A stretch of 64,000 nt of DNA, from contig NZ_WUAX01000005.1 of assembly GCF_009806985.1 (NCBI RefSeq), positions 147,373-211,372 on the forward strand. Direction: 5' to 3'. The DNA comes from Halorubrum sp. JWXQ-INN 858 (GTDB taxonomy: Archaea > Halobacteriota > Halobacteria > Halobacteriales > Haloferacaceae). Shown in pieces: positions 20,470 to 29,743 of this stretch (the stretch's first letter is position 1; every line of letters starts with the position of its first letter). The position numbers and the translations under genes are program-made. The notes beneath the pieces were generated by a model that did no database searches, was not told the DNA's origin, and saw only the letters and a program-made list of their open reading frames with translations.

Positions 20470-21339
20470 ATGGAAGAGTCCGTCGTCGCCGACTTCGTCG
20501 GTCGGATCCACACCTCCGATATCGGCGGCGACGAACCGGTGACGGGGCGCGTGCTGTTGAGCCAGCGGCGGCTCGTCCTCGTCGGGTCCGACACGAAAAC
20601 GACGATCCCGCTGTCGCGAGTGTTCGACGTCGCGGTCGGAACCGTTCCGAACGACCTCCGGTCGTTCTTCAGCGACACGGTCACGATCGCGTACGAGCAC
20701 GGTTCGACCCGTCGCACGGCGGTCGTCGAGGGAGAGCCCGACGACATGGACCGGTTCACGAGGGTCCTGTTCAAGGCGCTGCTCCGCGACGTCACCGTCA
20801 CCGTGCGGCACCCCGCGATGGTCGGTGGACGCGTCACCGACGCGCCCGAACAAACCGCCTCGGTGTCGCTGTCGCCGGGCGCGGTCCGCTTCGTCGACTG
20901 TTCGACACCGTTCACGGTCGACCTCTCGACGGTGACCGACTACGAGCGAACGGACCGAACGCTGGACGGGAAGACGCGCCCCGCGCTCGTGTTCAGACAC
21001 GTCTCGGAGGGTCGGACCCTCACGTCGATCGCGACGGTCCCGGATGGCCGGACCCTCAACGTCCTCGGTCGGTACATCAAACTCGAGTACAGCGAGGTGA
21101 TGGCGGAGGTCGAGGAGCTCGATCCGACGACGGAACAGCTCGAAACGCTCGTCTCCGTCTACTCCGCGGGCGGCGAGGCGAGCATCTCCGACGTCGTGAC
21201 CGGCGACGCGACCCGCACGTCGATGGTGCTCGAGTCGCTTCGAGCGGACGGGCTCGTCGTCGACGGGGAGACGGGGATCGTCCTCACCCGAAAGGGGCGG
21301 ATGGCGGTCAACACGTACCTCGAGTCGGTCAACGCCTGA
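20470..21339 (+). CDS. cheF2: Archaeal taxis protein CheF (copy 2)
   Basis: The 289-residue product belongs to the archaeal CheF family (DUF439), which links CheY and CheD/CheC2 to the archaellum motor. The two-part pattern is visible: N-terminal PH-like repeats ([20 protein letters not shown] and [10 protein letters not shown]) and a C-terminal winged-helix region ([31 protein letters not shown]). It shares length and motif order with the convergent gene at 21636-22505. GGATAAAGA about 27 bases upstream is the promoter. Which copy equals CheF1 or CheF2 of Halobacterium is a guess. Confidence 0.85.
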   Translation: MEESVVADFVGRIHTSDIGGDEPVTGRVLLSQRRLVLVGSDTKTTIPLSRVFDVAVGTVPNDLRSFFSDTVTIAYEHGSTRRTAVVEGEPDDMDRFTRVLFKALLRDVTVTVRHPAMVGGRVTDAPEQTASVSLSPGAVRFVDCSTPFTVDLSTVTDYERTDRTLDGKTRPALVFRHVSEGRTLTSIATVPDGRTLNVLGRYIKLEYSEVMAEVEELDPTTEQLETLVSVYSAGGEASISDVVTGDATRTSMVLESLRADGLVVDGETGIVLTRKGRMAVNTYLESVNA

Positions 21340-21593
21340 GACGCGCCCGCAAGACCGTCGATCCGGCTCGATGAGGTCACCACGCTCGGCGACTCTTTAT
21401 CAGTGATGGGGCAGCCAGACGCCACGTGCACTGACCCTCCGACCCGGATCGGACGAGGCGGGCGTTCGGCGACCCGACCGGGACACGACCGCTCGAACCG
21501 CCGACTGTTCGCCATTCTCCAACGCCGTCGTTGGCCGATCGACCGACCCGCTTTCGGGAGTCCTCCGGAACCGGCGCAACGTGGTCCCATCTC

Positions 21594-21641
21594 CTCGTCC
21601 GGTCTCACTGCTCGTCCGGCCTCACTGGTCCGGCCTCACTG
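21594..21641 (+). repeat. 17-bp tandem repeat spanning the cheF1 stop
   Basis: CTCGTCCGGTCTCACTG and near copies lie at 21594-21610 and 21611-21627, then a 14-base copy to 21641. The last copy covers the cheF1 stop codon (21636-21638). The rest of the 21340-21635 gap between the convergent cheF genes has a TTTATCAG element near 21394 but no convincing gene. Confidence 0.6.
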
Positions 21642-22505
21642 CTCGTTCATCGCCTCGCTGGCGATGTTTCGGCCGCGTGAGTTGAGCGACACCTCCCGGC
21701 GGACTCGCACCTGCTCGACGACGTCGAGTTCGATCAGCCGCTCGAACGTCTCCTCCGCGACGTCGACGTCGAGCCCGAGGAACGCCGGGATCTCGAACGG
21801 GGAGACGCCGGAGTACAGCGCCATCAACACCTCCCGGTCCCGGTCCGAGAGGTCGACGTTCGTCGAACTCCGCTCTTCTCCCTTCCGCAGCCACGCCTCG
21901 ACGAACCGCACGCGGTCGGGTCGCCCCGCCAGGTGCGTCTCGATGCTGGTGCCGCCGTCGGTGTGTGAGACCTCGATCACCGGTTTCTTTTCGCCCGCGA
22001 CCGTCCGCCGTGCGGCGTCCAACCCGCTGATGTCGTCGAGGTCGAACTCGACGAACGCCCCGCCTTCGAGCGCGGCGCTGAGCCCGTTCTCGTCGATCTT
22101 CACGCGAGCCTGCTCCCACTCGGTCTCCTGAACGACGCCGCCGGCGACCGCCGGGTGTTTCGCCAGTAGCGTCCGCTGGTCGAGCAGGGCCCGGTAGACG
22201 TCCCGCTCGAACCCGTCGTGATCCGCCGCCGCCACGAGCAACACCTGTTCGCCGAGATCGAAGCTCACGTAGTTCGAGACGCGGGTGATCGACTGGTTGG
22301 CGTCGTGTCGCCCCCCGAGTCCCTGCAGTTTCGACAGCGGCACCGTCCGCTTCCCGTCGTTATCGGCGAGGATCAGCCGCCGGTTCGAGAGGAGGACGCG
22401 TCCGGGGACCCACGAGACGTCGTTAACCGACCGGCCGTCGCGGACGGCGACCGCGAATCGCGCCTCGGTGTCGGCGATCTTGTGTTCGCCCTCGCGGTTC
22501 GCCAT
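21636..22505 (-). CDS. cheF1: Archaeal taxis protein CheF (copy 1)
   Basis: This is a 289-residue CheF-family protein, a paralogue of 20470-21339. The matching blocks are VPGRVLLSNRRLILADNDGK, RTVPLSKLQGL, VLMALYSGVSPFEIPAFLG and SLNSRGRNIASEAM. Its ATG lies directly against the stop of the HEAT-repeat gene, so it ends the operon cheB-cheA-cheR-HEAT-cheF1. This fits a role in connecting the Che system to the archaellum. Confidence 0.85.
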   Translation of the reverse strand: MANREGEHKIADTEARFAVAVRDGRSVNDVSWVPGRVLLSNRRLILADNDGKRTVPLSKLQGLGGRHDANQSITRVSNYVSFDLGEQVLLVAAADHDGFERDVYRALLDQRTLLAKHPAVAGGVVQETEWEQARVKIDENGLSAALEGGAFVEFDLDDISGLDAARRTVAGEKKPVIEVSHTDGGTSIETHLAGRPDRVRFVEAWLRKGEERSSTNVDLSDRDREVLMALYSGVSPFEIPAFLGLDVDVAEETFERLIELDVVEQVRVRREVSLNSRGRNIASEAMNEQ

Positions 22506-23720
22506 CTATCGACCCCCCGCGCGGAGCTTCGAGACGGACGAGAACACGCGTTTCCGGACCGCCTCGCTCTCGTCGTCCGTCATTCCTTCGAGCCGGTTCC
22601 GCGCCTCTTGACCGCCGACCTGCCCGAGGACGAACACCGCCTTCGCGCGGGCCTCGTCCGGACGGTCGGCGTCGAGCCGGCCGAGCAGCGTGTCCTCGAC
22701 CGTCGGTCCACCGAGCGTCGCGAGGCTCGTCGCGGCGAACTGCGCCGTCTGGGCGTCCTCGTCAGCGAGCGCGTCGGCGAGCGCCTCGATGGCGTCCCCG
22801 GACGTCGGATCCGCGACGCGGCCGAGGATCCATGCGGCGTTCCGGCGTTGACGGTCCTGTCGTCCCTCCGTGAGGATCTCGACGAGCGGGTCGACCACGG
22901 TCGCGTCGTCGGCTGCCTTCAGCTCGGAGACGACCCGGTCCCGAACGGCGTGGCTCTGTTCCGTGGGGACGTTCGAGAGCAGTTCGATGACGGAGTACAC
23001 CGCGGCGTTGCGCACGATGGCGCTCTCGTCGCCGAGCGCGCGCGCGAGCGGCTCCACGGGTTGGGGATTGTTCGCCTTCCCGAGCGCGCCGGCCGCGATC
23101 CGGCGAAGCGACTCGTCTGCGTCGTCGAGCAGGCCGATCAACGGGGCGAGCGCCCGGTCGGTGGCGATGCCGCCGAGGGCGTTCGCGGCCGCCCGCCGCA
23201 CCCGGGGGTCGTCGTCGAGTCGCTCGGTGAGCGCCGGGATCGATCGCGGGTCCGCGAAGGTGCCACAGGCGTGACACGCGCGAAGCCGTACCCGCGGGTC
23301 CGGGTCGGAGAGCGCCTCAACGAGGGCGGGGAGCGCGCTCTCCTCGCCCAGCCGCCCGAGGGCGTTAGCGGCGGCCATTCGGAGCTCGGGCCGTCCCGAC
23401 TCCAGCGCCCGCGCGAATCTCTTCGCGGTGACCCACTCCGCCTCCGCGTCGCCACGTTCGCCGCCCGTGAGCTCGGCGAGGAGCTGTTCGACCGCCTCCT
23501 GCCCGACCGCGTCGAGCGCGTCGATGGTGGCCCCGCGAACGCGCTCGTCATCGTCGGTCGTGGCGGTTCGGAGGAGGACGTCGATCGTCGCTTGGTCGTC
23601 TTCCGTGGCGAGTTCGCCGAGGAGTTCCACCGCACGTTTTCGGACCGCCGTGCTCTCGCTGCCCATCGCGTCCCGGATGCGTTCGACGTCCCCTCGCCGG
23701 GCGTGCTGGTACAGCGACAT
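22506..23720 (-). CDS. HEAT/PBS-lyase-repeat protein of the taxis operon
   Basis: The 404-residue product is almost wholly HEAT-like repeats of about 31 residues, for example LRMAAANALGRLGEESALPAL, VRRAAANALGGIATDRALAPL and LRRIAAGALGKANNPQPVEPL. This is a protein-protein scaffold. Halobacterium has a HEAT-repeat protein next to its CheF genes that was found in the Che interaction network, and this looks like the same gene. The ATG at 23720 overlaps the cheR stop by one base (TGATG), which decides the start. Confidence 0.85.
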   Translation of the reverse strand: MSLYQHARRGDVERIRDAMGSESTAVRKRAVELLGELATEDDQATIDVLLRTATTDDDERVRGATIDALDAVGQEAVEQLLAELTGGERGDAEAEWVTAKRFARALESGRPELRMAAANALGRLGEESALPALVEALSDPDPRVRLRACHACGTFADPRSIPALTERLDDDPRVRRAAANALGGIATDRALAPLIGLLDDADESLRRIAAGALGKANNPQPVEPLARALGDESAIVRNAAVYSVIELLSNVPTEQSHAVRDRVVSELKAADDATVVDPLVEILTEGRQDRQRRNAAWILGRVADPTSGDAIEALADALADEDAQTAQFAATSLATLGGPTVEDTLLGRLDADRPDEARAKAVFVLGQVGGQEARNRLEGMTDDESEAVRKRVFSSVSKLRAGGR

Positions 23721-24523
23721 CAGGCCCTCCGGAACACCCGGCGTCGTTTCTCGATCGGCTCGTACCTGTCGGTGCGATCCGGGGGAACGCTCTCGGTCAT
23801 CCCCACGACGAGCACGCCGTCGTCGGTCAACGACGCCTCCAGCGTGTCGAACAGCGCCCCCTTGTGGTCGACGTCGATGTAGATCAGGAGGTTCCGACAC
23901 AACACCACGTCGAACGGGTCCCTCGCCCCGTCGCTGATGAGGTCGTGGGTCTCGAACTCCACGAGGCGTCGCGGTTCGGACCGCACGCGGAACGCGTCGT
24001 CGTCCCGTTCGACGTATCGGGTCGGCTCCGTCAGGAGGTCGAGCTCCGCCGCGATGTCGGTCGTCCGCGTCGTGTGGTAAACGCCCTCTCGAGCGTTTTC
24101 CAGCGCCTCCTCGCTGATGTCCGACCCGAGGACCTCGATCCGTCCCTCGTCGATCTCGGGGTCGTCACACGCGAGCATGGCGAGCGAGTAGGGTTCGCGA
24201 CCGTCCGCACACGGCGCGGACCAGACGCGAACGCGGCGCTGCTCGGCCGTGAGGTCGCGGAGGACGCCGCGAAGCACCTCCCACATCTCGGGGTTTCGGA
24301 AGAATTCCGTCACGTTGATCGTGAGCGCGTCCATCAGCGCCTGTCGCTCCGTCGCGTCGTCGCGCAGCAGCCGCTCGTACTCCCGGTGCGACTCCGTCCC
24401 GCGTCGGCGCATCCGCGCGGTGACCCGGCGGTCGAGGTACGACTCGTTGTAGTAGCCGGGCTCGAACGGGACCGAGTCGTCGATCTGTCTCAGGACGCCC
24501 TCGAAGGCGGCGTCGTCGCTCAT
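23720..24523 (-). CDS. cheR: Chemotaxis methyltransferase CheR
   Basis: This 267-residue SAM-dependent enzyme methylates glutamates of taxis transducers. The N-terminal helical domain (YNESYLDRRVTARMRRRG) precedes the methyltransferase fold with VWSAPCADGREPYSLAML, LGSDISEEAL and FDVVLCRNLLIYID, all classic CheR motifs. It overlaps cheA by four bases (ATGA) and the HEAT gene by one base. Confidence 0.95.
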   Translation of the reverse strand: MSDDAAFEGVLRQIDDSVPFEPGYYNESYLDRRVTARMRRRGTESHREYERLLRDDATERQALMDALTINVTEFFRNPEMWEVLRGVLRDLTAEQRRVRVWSAPCADGREPYSLAMLACDDPEIDEGRIEVLGSDISEEALENAREGVYHTTRTTDIAAELDLLTEPTRYVERDDDAFRVRSEPRRLVEFETHDLISDGARDPFDVVLCRNLLIYIDVDHKGALFDTLEASLTDDGVLVVGMTESVPPDRTDRYEPIEKRRRVFRRA

Positions 24524-26730
24524 AGGCTCACCACGTCGAGGACGGCTACGACGTCGCCGTCGCCGAGGACGGCGGTGCCGCTGAGCCCCGGGGTGCCCGA
24601 CAGCGGTCCGTCGAGCGGTTTCACGACCACCTCCTCCTGGTCCAACACGGCGTCGCAGTGGAGCGCGACCCGTCGCGTCTCCTCGCGGATGCGGACGAGC
24701 ATCCCGGGGTCGGAAGCGGTCGCGCCACCGTCGGCGGTCGCGATCGGTTCGACCGCGTCGTCCGTGTCGTCCGTGTCGTCCGTATCGTCGTCGCCGGCGG
24801 TGTCGGCTGCGGGTCCACCGGTGCGCGTGGTCCGGTCGCCGGCGGCGGTCGCCGAGCCGCCACCGACGGTGTCGAGACGCTCGCCCAGCCGGATCACCGG
24901 ATACAGATCGCCTTCGTGGCGGACGACCTCGTCGCCGTGGACCTCCGCGACGCCGTCGTCGCGGGCGATCTCCGCGATCGACTTGATCGGGATCCCGTAC
25001 TCGACCCCGCCGACGTCGACGAACATCACCTTCACGATGGCGACGGTGACGGGGAGCCGGAACCGAACGGTCGTCCCCTCGCCCGGCTCGCTGTCGACGG
25101 AGACGGACCCGTCGAGCTCGCGGGCCGTCGTCCTGACGACGTCCATCCCGACGCCTCGTCCGGAGACGTCCGTGACCTCCTCCGCGGTGGAGAGACCGGG
25201 GTGGAAGACGAGGTCGTACGCCTCGCTGTCGTCCATCGCGGCGACCGCCTCGCGGCTCTCGACGCCCTCGGCGACCGCCTTCTCGCGGAGCACGTCGGGG
25301 TCGAGCCCGCCCCCGTCGTCGGACACCTCGATGACGACGTGGTCGCGATCGCGCTCGGCGGTGAGCCGCACGCGGCCGGTCGGGTCCTTGCCCGCGGCCT
25401 CGCGCTCGGCAGGGGGTTCGATGCCGTGATCGACCGCGTTCCGCAGCACGTGAACGAGCGGGTCGCGCATCTCGGTCAGGATGGTGCGGTCCAGCTCGAC
25501 GTCGTCGCCCTCGATGTCGAACGTCACCCGCTTGTCGACGTCGCGGGCGACGTCCCGAACGAGTCGGGGTAGCGAGTCCGACACCTGCGAGAACGGGATG
25601 AGCCGCATGTCCATCGCGGTGTCCTGGAGGCTCGACGCGAGCTTGTCGAGCTCGTCGAGCGCGTCTGATTTGACGCCCGCGTCCTCGAGCTCCCGGCGGA
25701 GCTTGATCCGGCTCGTCACCAGCTGTTCGACCTGCCCGTACAGCTCGTCGACCTGGTCGACGCCGACCCGAATTGACTTGATCGTGTCGTCGCTCCCGCC
25801 GTTGCTGGCGCGTCCGTCGTCGTCGGCGTTCGCGTCGCTTCCGTCGCTTCCGTTGTCGACATCGGCGCCTCGGCTGTTGCCGTCACTCCCGCTGTCGTCG
25901 TCGCTTCGGTCGCTGTCGACCGAGCCGTTCGCTCCGCCATCGTCCGCCGCCGGATCGAGGTGGGTCGTCTCCACGGCGTCGACCTGCGTGAGCGTACCGA
26001 CCTCCTCGGCGACGACCGCGGGATCCTCGGCGACGACGAAGACGTCGAACCCGTCGCCGTACGTGCCCGCCTCCAGCGTCTCGCGGTCGGGGTCCGTGAC
26101 GTGCCCGTCGAAGCGGCTATCGAGCGCCTGCAGCACGAACGTCGCGTCGACGCCGGGCATCGCCGCCTCCCCCACCGTCACGTCGGCGTAGACGAGCCCG
26201 TCGGCGTCGAGATCGGCGACGGCCCCCGGCGGATCGGGTACCTCGACGCTCGAACCTCCGCTCCCGTCGCCCGTCCTCGTGTCGTCGGTATCGGATTCCG
26301 CGTCCTGGATCGGCGCGTCGTTCTCGTCGTCGCCTGCCGCCGCGTCGTCCGGGCTCCCGTCCTCCTCCATCGCGCGGAGTCGCTCCTCGAGGTCCGTCGG
26401 GTCGGTCACGACCGTGCCGTCGTCGGCGATCTCGGCGATCATCGCCTCGACGGCGTCGACGCCCTCGAACAGGAGGTCCATCAGCTCCGGGGTCACCTCG
26501 CGATCGCCCCGGCGGACGGCGTCGAGGAGATCCTCCAGCGCGTGGCCGAACGCGGAGACGTCCTCGTACCCCATCGCCGCGGCGTTCCCCTTCAGCGTGT
26601 GGGCGACGCGGAACACGTCGTCCATGGCCGCGTCGTCCGCGGGATCGGCCTCCAGCGCGAGCAGGGCGTTGTTGAGGTCGGTGACGCCGTCCTCCGCTTC
26701 GGCGACGAACGCGGCGCGATGGGACTCCAT
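24520..26730 (-). CDS. cheA: Chemotaxis histidine kinase CheA
   Basis: The 736-residue product has the phosphotransfer domain with His44 (VFRVAHTLKGNAAAMGY), an acidic linker, a small middle domain that may correspond to P2 (about 170-270), and a second acidic linker. The dimerisation and kinase domains follow (LRNAVDHGIEPPAEREAAG, VSDDGGGLDPDVL, VSGRGVGMDVVR), then a CheW-like C-terminal domain split by a Thr/Asp-rich insertion. It phosphorylates CheY and CheB. I take the ATG at 26730, whose TGATG overlap with the cheB stop is clear. A GTG lies one codon before. Confidence 0.95.
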   Translation of the reverse strand: MESHRAAFVAEAEDGVTDLNNALLALEADPADDAAMDDVFRVAHTLKGNAAAMGYEDVSAFGHALEDLLDAVRRGDREVTPELMDLLFEGVDAVEAMIAEIADDGTVVTDPTDLEERLRAMEEDGSPDDAAAGDDENDAPIQDAESDTDDTRTGDGSGGSSVEVPDPPGAVADLDADGLVYADVTVGEAAMPGVDATFVLQALDSRFDGHVTDPDRETLEAGTYGDGFDVFVVAEDPAVVAEEVGTLTQVDAVETTHLDPAADDGGANGSVDSDRSDDDSGSDGNSRGADVDNGSDGSDANADDDGRASNGGSDDTIKSIRVGVDQVDELYGQVEQLVTSRIKLRRELEDAGVKSDALDELDKLASSLQDTAMDMRLIPFSQVSDSLPRLVRDVARDVDKRVTFDIEGDDVELDRTILTEMRDPLVHVLRNAVDHGIEPPAEREAAGKDPTGRVRLTAERDRDHVVIEVSDDGGGLDPDVLREKAVAEGVESREAVAAMDDSEAYDLVFHPGLSTAEEVTDVSGRGVGMDVVRTTARELDGSVSVDSEPGEGTTVRFRLPVTVAIVKVMFVDVGGVEYGIPIKSIAEIARDDGVAEVHGDEVVRHEGDLYPVIRLGERLDTVGGGSATAAGDRTTRTGGPAADTAGDDDTDDTDDTDDAVEPIATADGGATASDPGMLVRIREETRRVALHCDAVLDQEEVVVKPLDGPLSGTPGLSGTAVLGDGDVVAVLDVVSL

Positions 26731-27959
26731 CACGCCACCCCCTCGAACACCGCGTCGGCGACGCCGTCGAGGTCGTGAACCTCGTCGATCGTTCCGGTCT
26801 CGACCGCGCGCCTCGGCATCCCGTAGATGACGCAGGTGTCCTCGCTCTGTGCGAGGGTTCGCGCGCCGGCGGCGTTCATGGCGCGGATTCCCTCGGAGCC
26901 GTCGGACCCCATCCCGGTCAGGATCACGCCGACGAGCGGATCGTCGACCGTTTCGGCCGCCGACCGCATCGTCACGTCGACGGACGGCGCGACCGGCAGC
27001 GAGTCGTCCGCCTCCAGCCGCACCCGCATCCGCCCCGCGCGGTAGCTCTCGATCCGGGTGTGTGTGCCGCCGCGGGCGACGAGCGCCTCGCCGGGGCCGA
27101 TCCGCGCGCCGTCGTCCGCCTCCGACACGTCGTACGCGGAGACGGCGTCGAGCCGGTCGGCGAACCGGGGCGTGAACGCCTCCGGCATGTGCTGGACGAT
27201 CACGACCCGGCAGTCGACCCGAGGCAGCGACGCCATGACCCGTTCGACCGCGTTCGGCCCCCCCGTCGACGCGCCGATGATCACGGTGAGCGGGTCCATA
27301 GTCGCCGCGGACGGCGGGTCGGAGGCGGCGTCCCTGTCGTCCTCGGCGTCTCTGTCGTCCCTGTCGTCCTCGGCGTCTCTGTCGTCCCTGTCGTCCTCGG
27401 CGGTTGCGGTCGCCGTGCGCCCCGATCTCGTCGTTGTCGTTCCCGATTGCGCCGTGGAATCGCCCGACTCCGTCGTCGCGTCGACCGCCCGTGTCGACGA
27501 CACACGACTCCTGTTCGCGGCGTCGAGGTCGGCGTCCGCGACCGATCGGACCGCCTCGGCGAGCCGGTCGGACTCGCGGGAGACGCCGGCGGAGACCTCT
27601 CCGCCAGGCTTCGCGAAGAAGTCGACGGCCCCGCGCTCGAGCGCCTCGAACGTGACTTCGGCCCCCTCGTCCGTGTGTGCCGACAGCATCAACACGGGCG
27701 TCGGCGTCTCCGCCATCAGGCGCTCGACCGCCTCGAGACCGCCCATGCCCGGCATTTCCACGTCCATCGTCACCACGTCGGGCCGCTCGTCGGCGACGAC
27801 CGACAGGGCCTCCGCGCCGTCGCCGGCCTCCCCGACCACCGTGATCCCGGCGTCGGAAAGGAGGTCGGTGATCACCCCGCGCATGAACGGCGAGTCGTCG
27901 ACGACGACCGCCCGTGGAAAGCCGTCGGCGTCACCACGCCGATCCGTCGTCCTACTCAT
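26730..27959 (-). CDS. cheB: Protein-glutamate methylesterase CheB
   Basis: The 409-residue product has a receiver domain (VVVDDSPFMRG, phospho-acceptor Asp in VVTMDVEMPGMGG, ALERGAVDFFAKPGG). A hydrophilic linker with tandem DDRDAE units (27-bp DNA repeats near 27340-27400) leads to the methylesterase domain with the catalytic Ser in GASTGGP, His in VQHMP and Asp in LTGMGSDG. It removes methyl groups from transducers. The ATG at 27959 lies 28 bases after a minus-strand GGTTTATGC, so the longer start at 28205 is rejected. It is the first gene of the cheB-A-R-HEAT-F operon. Confidence 0.95.
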   Translation of the reverse strand: MSRTTDRRGDADGFPRAVVVDDSPFMRGVITDLLSDAGITVVGEAGDGAEALSVVADERPDVVTMDVEMPGMGGLEAVERLMAETPTPVLMLSAHTDEGAEVTFEALERGAVDFFAKPGGEVSAGVSRESDRLAEAVRSVADADLDAANRSRVSSTRAVDATTESGDSTAQSGTTTTRSGRTATATAEDDRDDRDAEDDRDDRDAEDDRDAASDPPSAATMDPLTVIIGASTGGPNAVERVMASLPRVDCRVVIVQHMPEAFTPRFADRLDAVSAYDVSEADDGARIGPGEALVARGGTHTRIESYRAGRMRVRLEADDSLPVAPSVDVTMRSAAETVDDPLVGVILTGMGSDGSEGIRAMNAAGARTLAQSEDTCVIYGMPRRAVETGTIDEVHDLDGVADAVFEGVA

Positions 27960-27982
27960 GTGCGGATCCGAACCCAGAACGA

Positions 27983-28038
27983 GCATAAACCCACGGACGC
28001 AGTAATCACCCTTGATAACTCGAGGGGTACGGTTATGC
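27983..28038. promoter_or_regulatory. Divergent cheB/cheW promoter region
   Basis: The minus strand has GGTTTATGC at 27983-27991 for cheB. The plus strand has GGTTATGC at 28031-28038 for cheW, about 27 bases before the ATG at 28062. The two promoters are about 45 bases apart. Confidence 0.5.
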
Positions 28039-28061
28039 GTCCCATCGCCCCACCGACTGAT

Positions 28062-28496
28062 ATGGCTGCCATGGAGGCGGACGCCGAACCCACGAAGGTG
28101 CTGGAGTTCGGTCTCGGCGACGGGACGTACTGTCTGGACATCGGCGTCATCGACGAGATCGTCGACGCCGGCGAGCTCACGCGGATCCCGAACTCGCCCG
28201 CACACGTCGAGGGCGTGATGGACCTCCGCGGTCGGACCACGACGATCGTCGACCCGAAGACGCTGTTCGGCATCGATGAAGGCGGCTCCCGTGACCGGAT
28301 CGTCGTCCTCGACGCCGACTGCCTCGACGAGAGCGGAACCATCGGGTGGATGGTCGACGAGGTGTTCCAGGTGCGGGACGTCGCCCCGGAGGACGTCGAC
28401 GAGGGAACCACCGCCGACGACGACGGCGTCAACGGGATCGTCAAGTCCGACGACCGCTTCGTCGTCTGGATCGCGCCGGACGTCACCGGATCGTAA
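28062..28496 (+). CDS. cheW: Chemotaxis adaptor CheW
   Basis: This 144-residue adaptor couples transducers to CheA. The CheW fold is visible in VLEFGLGDGTYCLDIGVIDEIV, TRIPNSPAHVEGVMDLRGR and VDPKTLFGI. The start is uncertain. The ATG at 28062 is leaderless relative to GGTTATGC at 28031, while the in-frame ATG at 28035 would add nine residues. It is divergent from the cheB operon. Confidence 0.92.
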   Translation: MAAMEADAEPTKVLEFGLGDGTYCLDIGVIDEIVDAGELTRIPNSPAHVEGVMDLRGRTTTIVDPKTLFGIDEGGSRDRIVVLDADCLDESGTIGWMVDEVFQVRDVAPEDVDEGTTADDDGVNGIVKSDDRFVVWIAPDVTGS

Positions 28497-28624
28497 CGGG
28501 AGCTCGACCCGACGACTCGAACGTTCGGCTCGACGACACCGAACCGCAACCGGGCGCTCACGTCAGTTCTCACCCCTGAAAACCGGGGGACAACACTTAT
28601 GCGAGGATCGGGACGGCATCACGT

Positions 28625-29320
28625 ATGCGTGTCTCCAGCGGCGTCCCCGGGTTCGACGAACTCGTCGACGGGGGGCTCCCCACGGACCGACTGTACGTAG
28701 TGAGCGGGCCGCCCGGAAGCGGTAAGACGACCTTCTGCTCGCAGTTCGCCGCCCAAGGGGCCCGTAACGGGGACGACGTGCTGTACATCAGCATGCACGA
28801 GACGAAGGCCGGGATCCGCGAGGACATGGCGGGCTACGAGTTCGGGTTCGACCGGGCGCTCGACACCGACCGGGTGACGTTCCTCGACTCGTTTTCCGCC
28901 GAGGGGCGGCGCTTCTTCGGGCTTCCGGGCGAGCGTCGGGACCGATCCGGCGTCACGAACCGGCTGACGGGCTTTATCAACTCCCGCGACATCGACCGGG
29001 TCGTCTTCGATTCGACGATGCTGTTGCGGTTCCTGCTGGACGACGACGAGGACACGATGATCCAGCTGTTGTCGTCGCTGAAGCGGTGTTCGGCGACGAC
29101 GCTGCTCATCTCCGAGATGACCGACCCGAGCGCGTACGCCGAGGAGCACTACCTCGCACACGGCGTCGTCTTCATGCACAACTACCTCGAGGACGAGGGG
29201 ATGCGCCGCGGCGTCCAGGTGTTGAAGATGCGCGGGACGGACATCGACACCGACATCAAGGACCTCGAGTTCACCGACGAGGGGCTCGCGGTCGGCTCGG
29301 CCGCGACGGTGGTCCGTTGA
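28625..29320 (+). CDS. KaiC/RAD55-like RecA-fold ATPase
   Basis: This 231-residue single-domain ATPase starts with the KaiC-family opening GVPGFDELVDGGLPTDRLYVVSG. It has Walker A GPPGSGKTT and a Walker B-like RVVFDSTMLLRFLL, and ends with VQVLKMRGTD as in KaiC-like proteins. The function is unknown. Such proteins in haloarchaea often lie near signalling genes, and here it follows cheW directly. Its stop overlaps the start of the next gene (TGATG). TTATGCGAGG about 27 bases upstream is the promoter. Confidence 0.8.
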   Translation: MRVSSGVPGFDELVDGGLPTDRLYVVSGPPGSGKTTFCSQFAAQGARNGDDVLYISMHETKAGIREDMAGYEFGFDRALDTDRVTFLDSFSAEGRRFFGLPGERRDRSGVTNRLTGFINSRDIDRVVFDSTMLLRFLLDDDEDTMIQLLSSLKRCSATTLLISEMTDPSAYAEEHYLAHGVVFMHNYLEDEGMRRGVQVLKMRGTDIDTDIKDLEFTDEGLAVGSAATVVR

Positions 29321-29700
29321 TGTACGAACGCACCTTCGGCACGGACTGGGAGACGCTGAGCCGAGCGGAGGCGATCGACCGGGCGTTCGCGCTCGGCGTC
29401 GCGGCGGCCTGCGACCGCGGCGACGCGGCGGAGCTCGAGCGCCTGACGACCACGGCCGACGGCGCGTACGGCCGGAGCCTCGTCCGCCTCGCGTACGACG
29501 AGGGGCGGACGCGGGCGCTCGAGGCCTCGGCGGAGGGACCCGCGGCGGTCTGGCGGGCGCTGGTCGACGATGCCGGCACGCCGCGGAACACGCCGTTTCC
29601 GGCCGCGCTGCCCGGAGCCCTCGGCGAACTGACCATGACTCGGCGACGGGGAGACGGCCCGCCCTCGTCGCTGGAGCTGCCCCCGTTCCTCCGAAAGTGA
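29320..29700 (+). CDS. Small helical protein coupled to a KaiC-like ATPase, unknown
   Basis: This is a 126-residue protein I do not recognise. It is mostly alpha-helical by composition (LSRAEAIDRAFALGVAAACD, GRSLVRLAYDEGRTRALEA), with a proline-rich, basic end (RRRGDGPPSSLELPPFLRK). The ATG overlaps the stop of the KaiC-like gene by one base, so the two are translationally coupled and probably work together. A longer start at 29086 would overlap that gene heavily and is rejected. Confidence 0.7.
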   Translation: MYERTFGTDWETLSRAEAIDRAFALGVAAACDRGDAAELERLTTTADGAYGRSLVRLAYDEGRTRALEASAEGPAAVWRALVDDAGTPRNTPFPAALPGALGELTMTRRRGDGPPSSLELPPFLRK

Positions 29701-29743
29701 TCCCTCGGAAGGGTTTTACGGGGCTCGCCCCCACGGGTCACAC

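Noticed and set aside
21406..22131. ORF beginning shortly after TTTATCAG in the gap between the cheF genes
   Set aside because: It runs antisense into cheF1, is Ser/Arg-rich rather than acidic, and the TATA element is too close to the ATG.
27338..27405. Tandem repeat in cheB as a separate element
   Set aside because: The 27-bp units stay in frame and encode the DDRDAE linker, so they belong to the gene.
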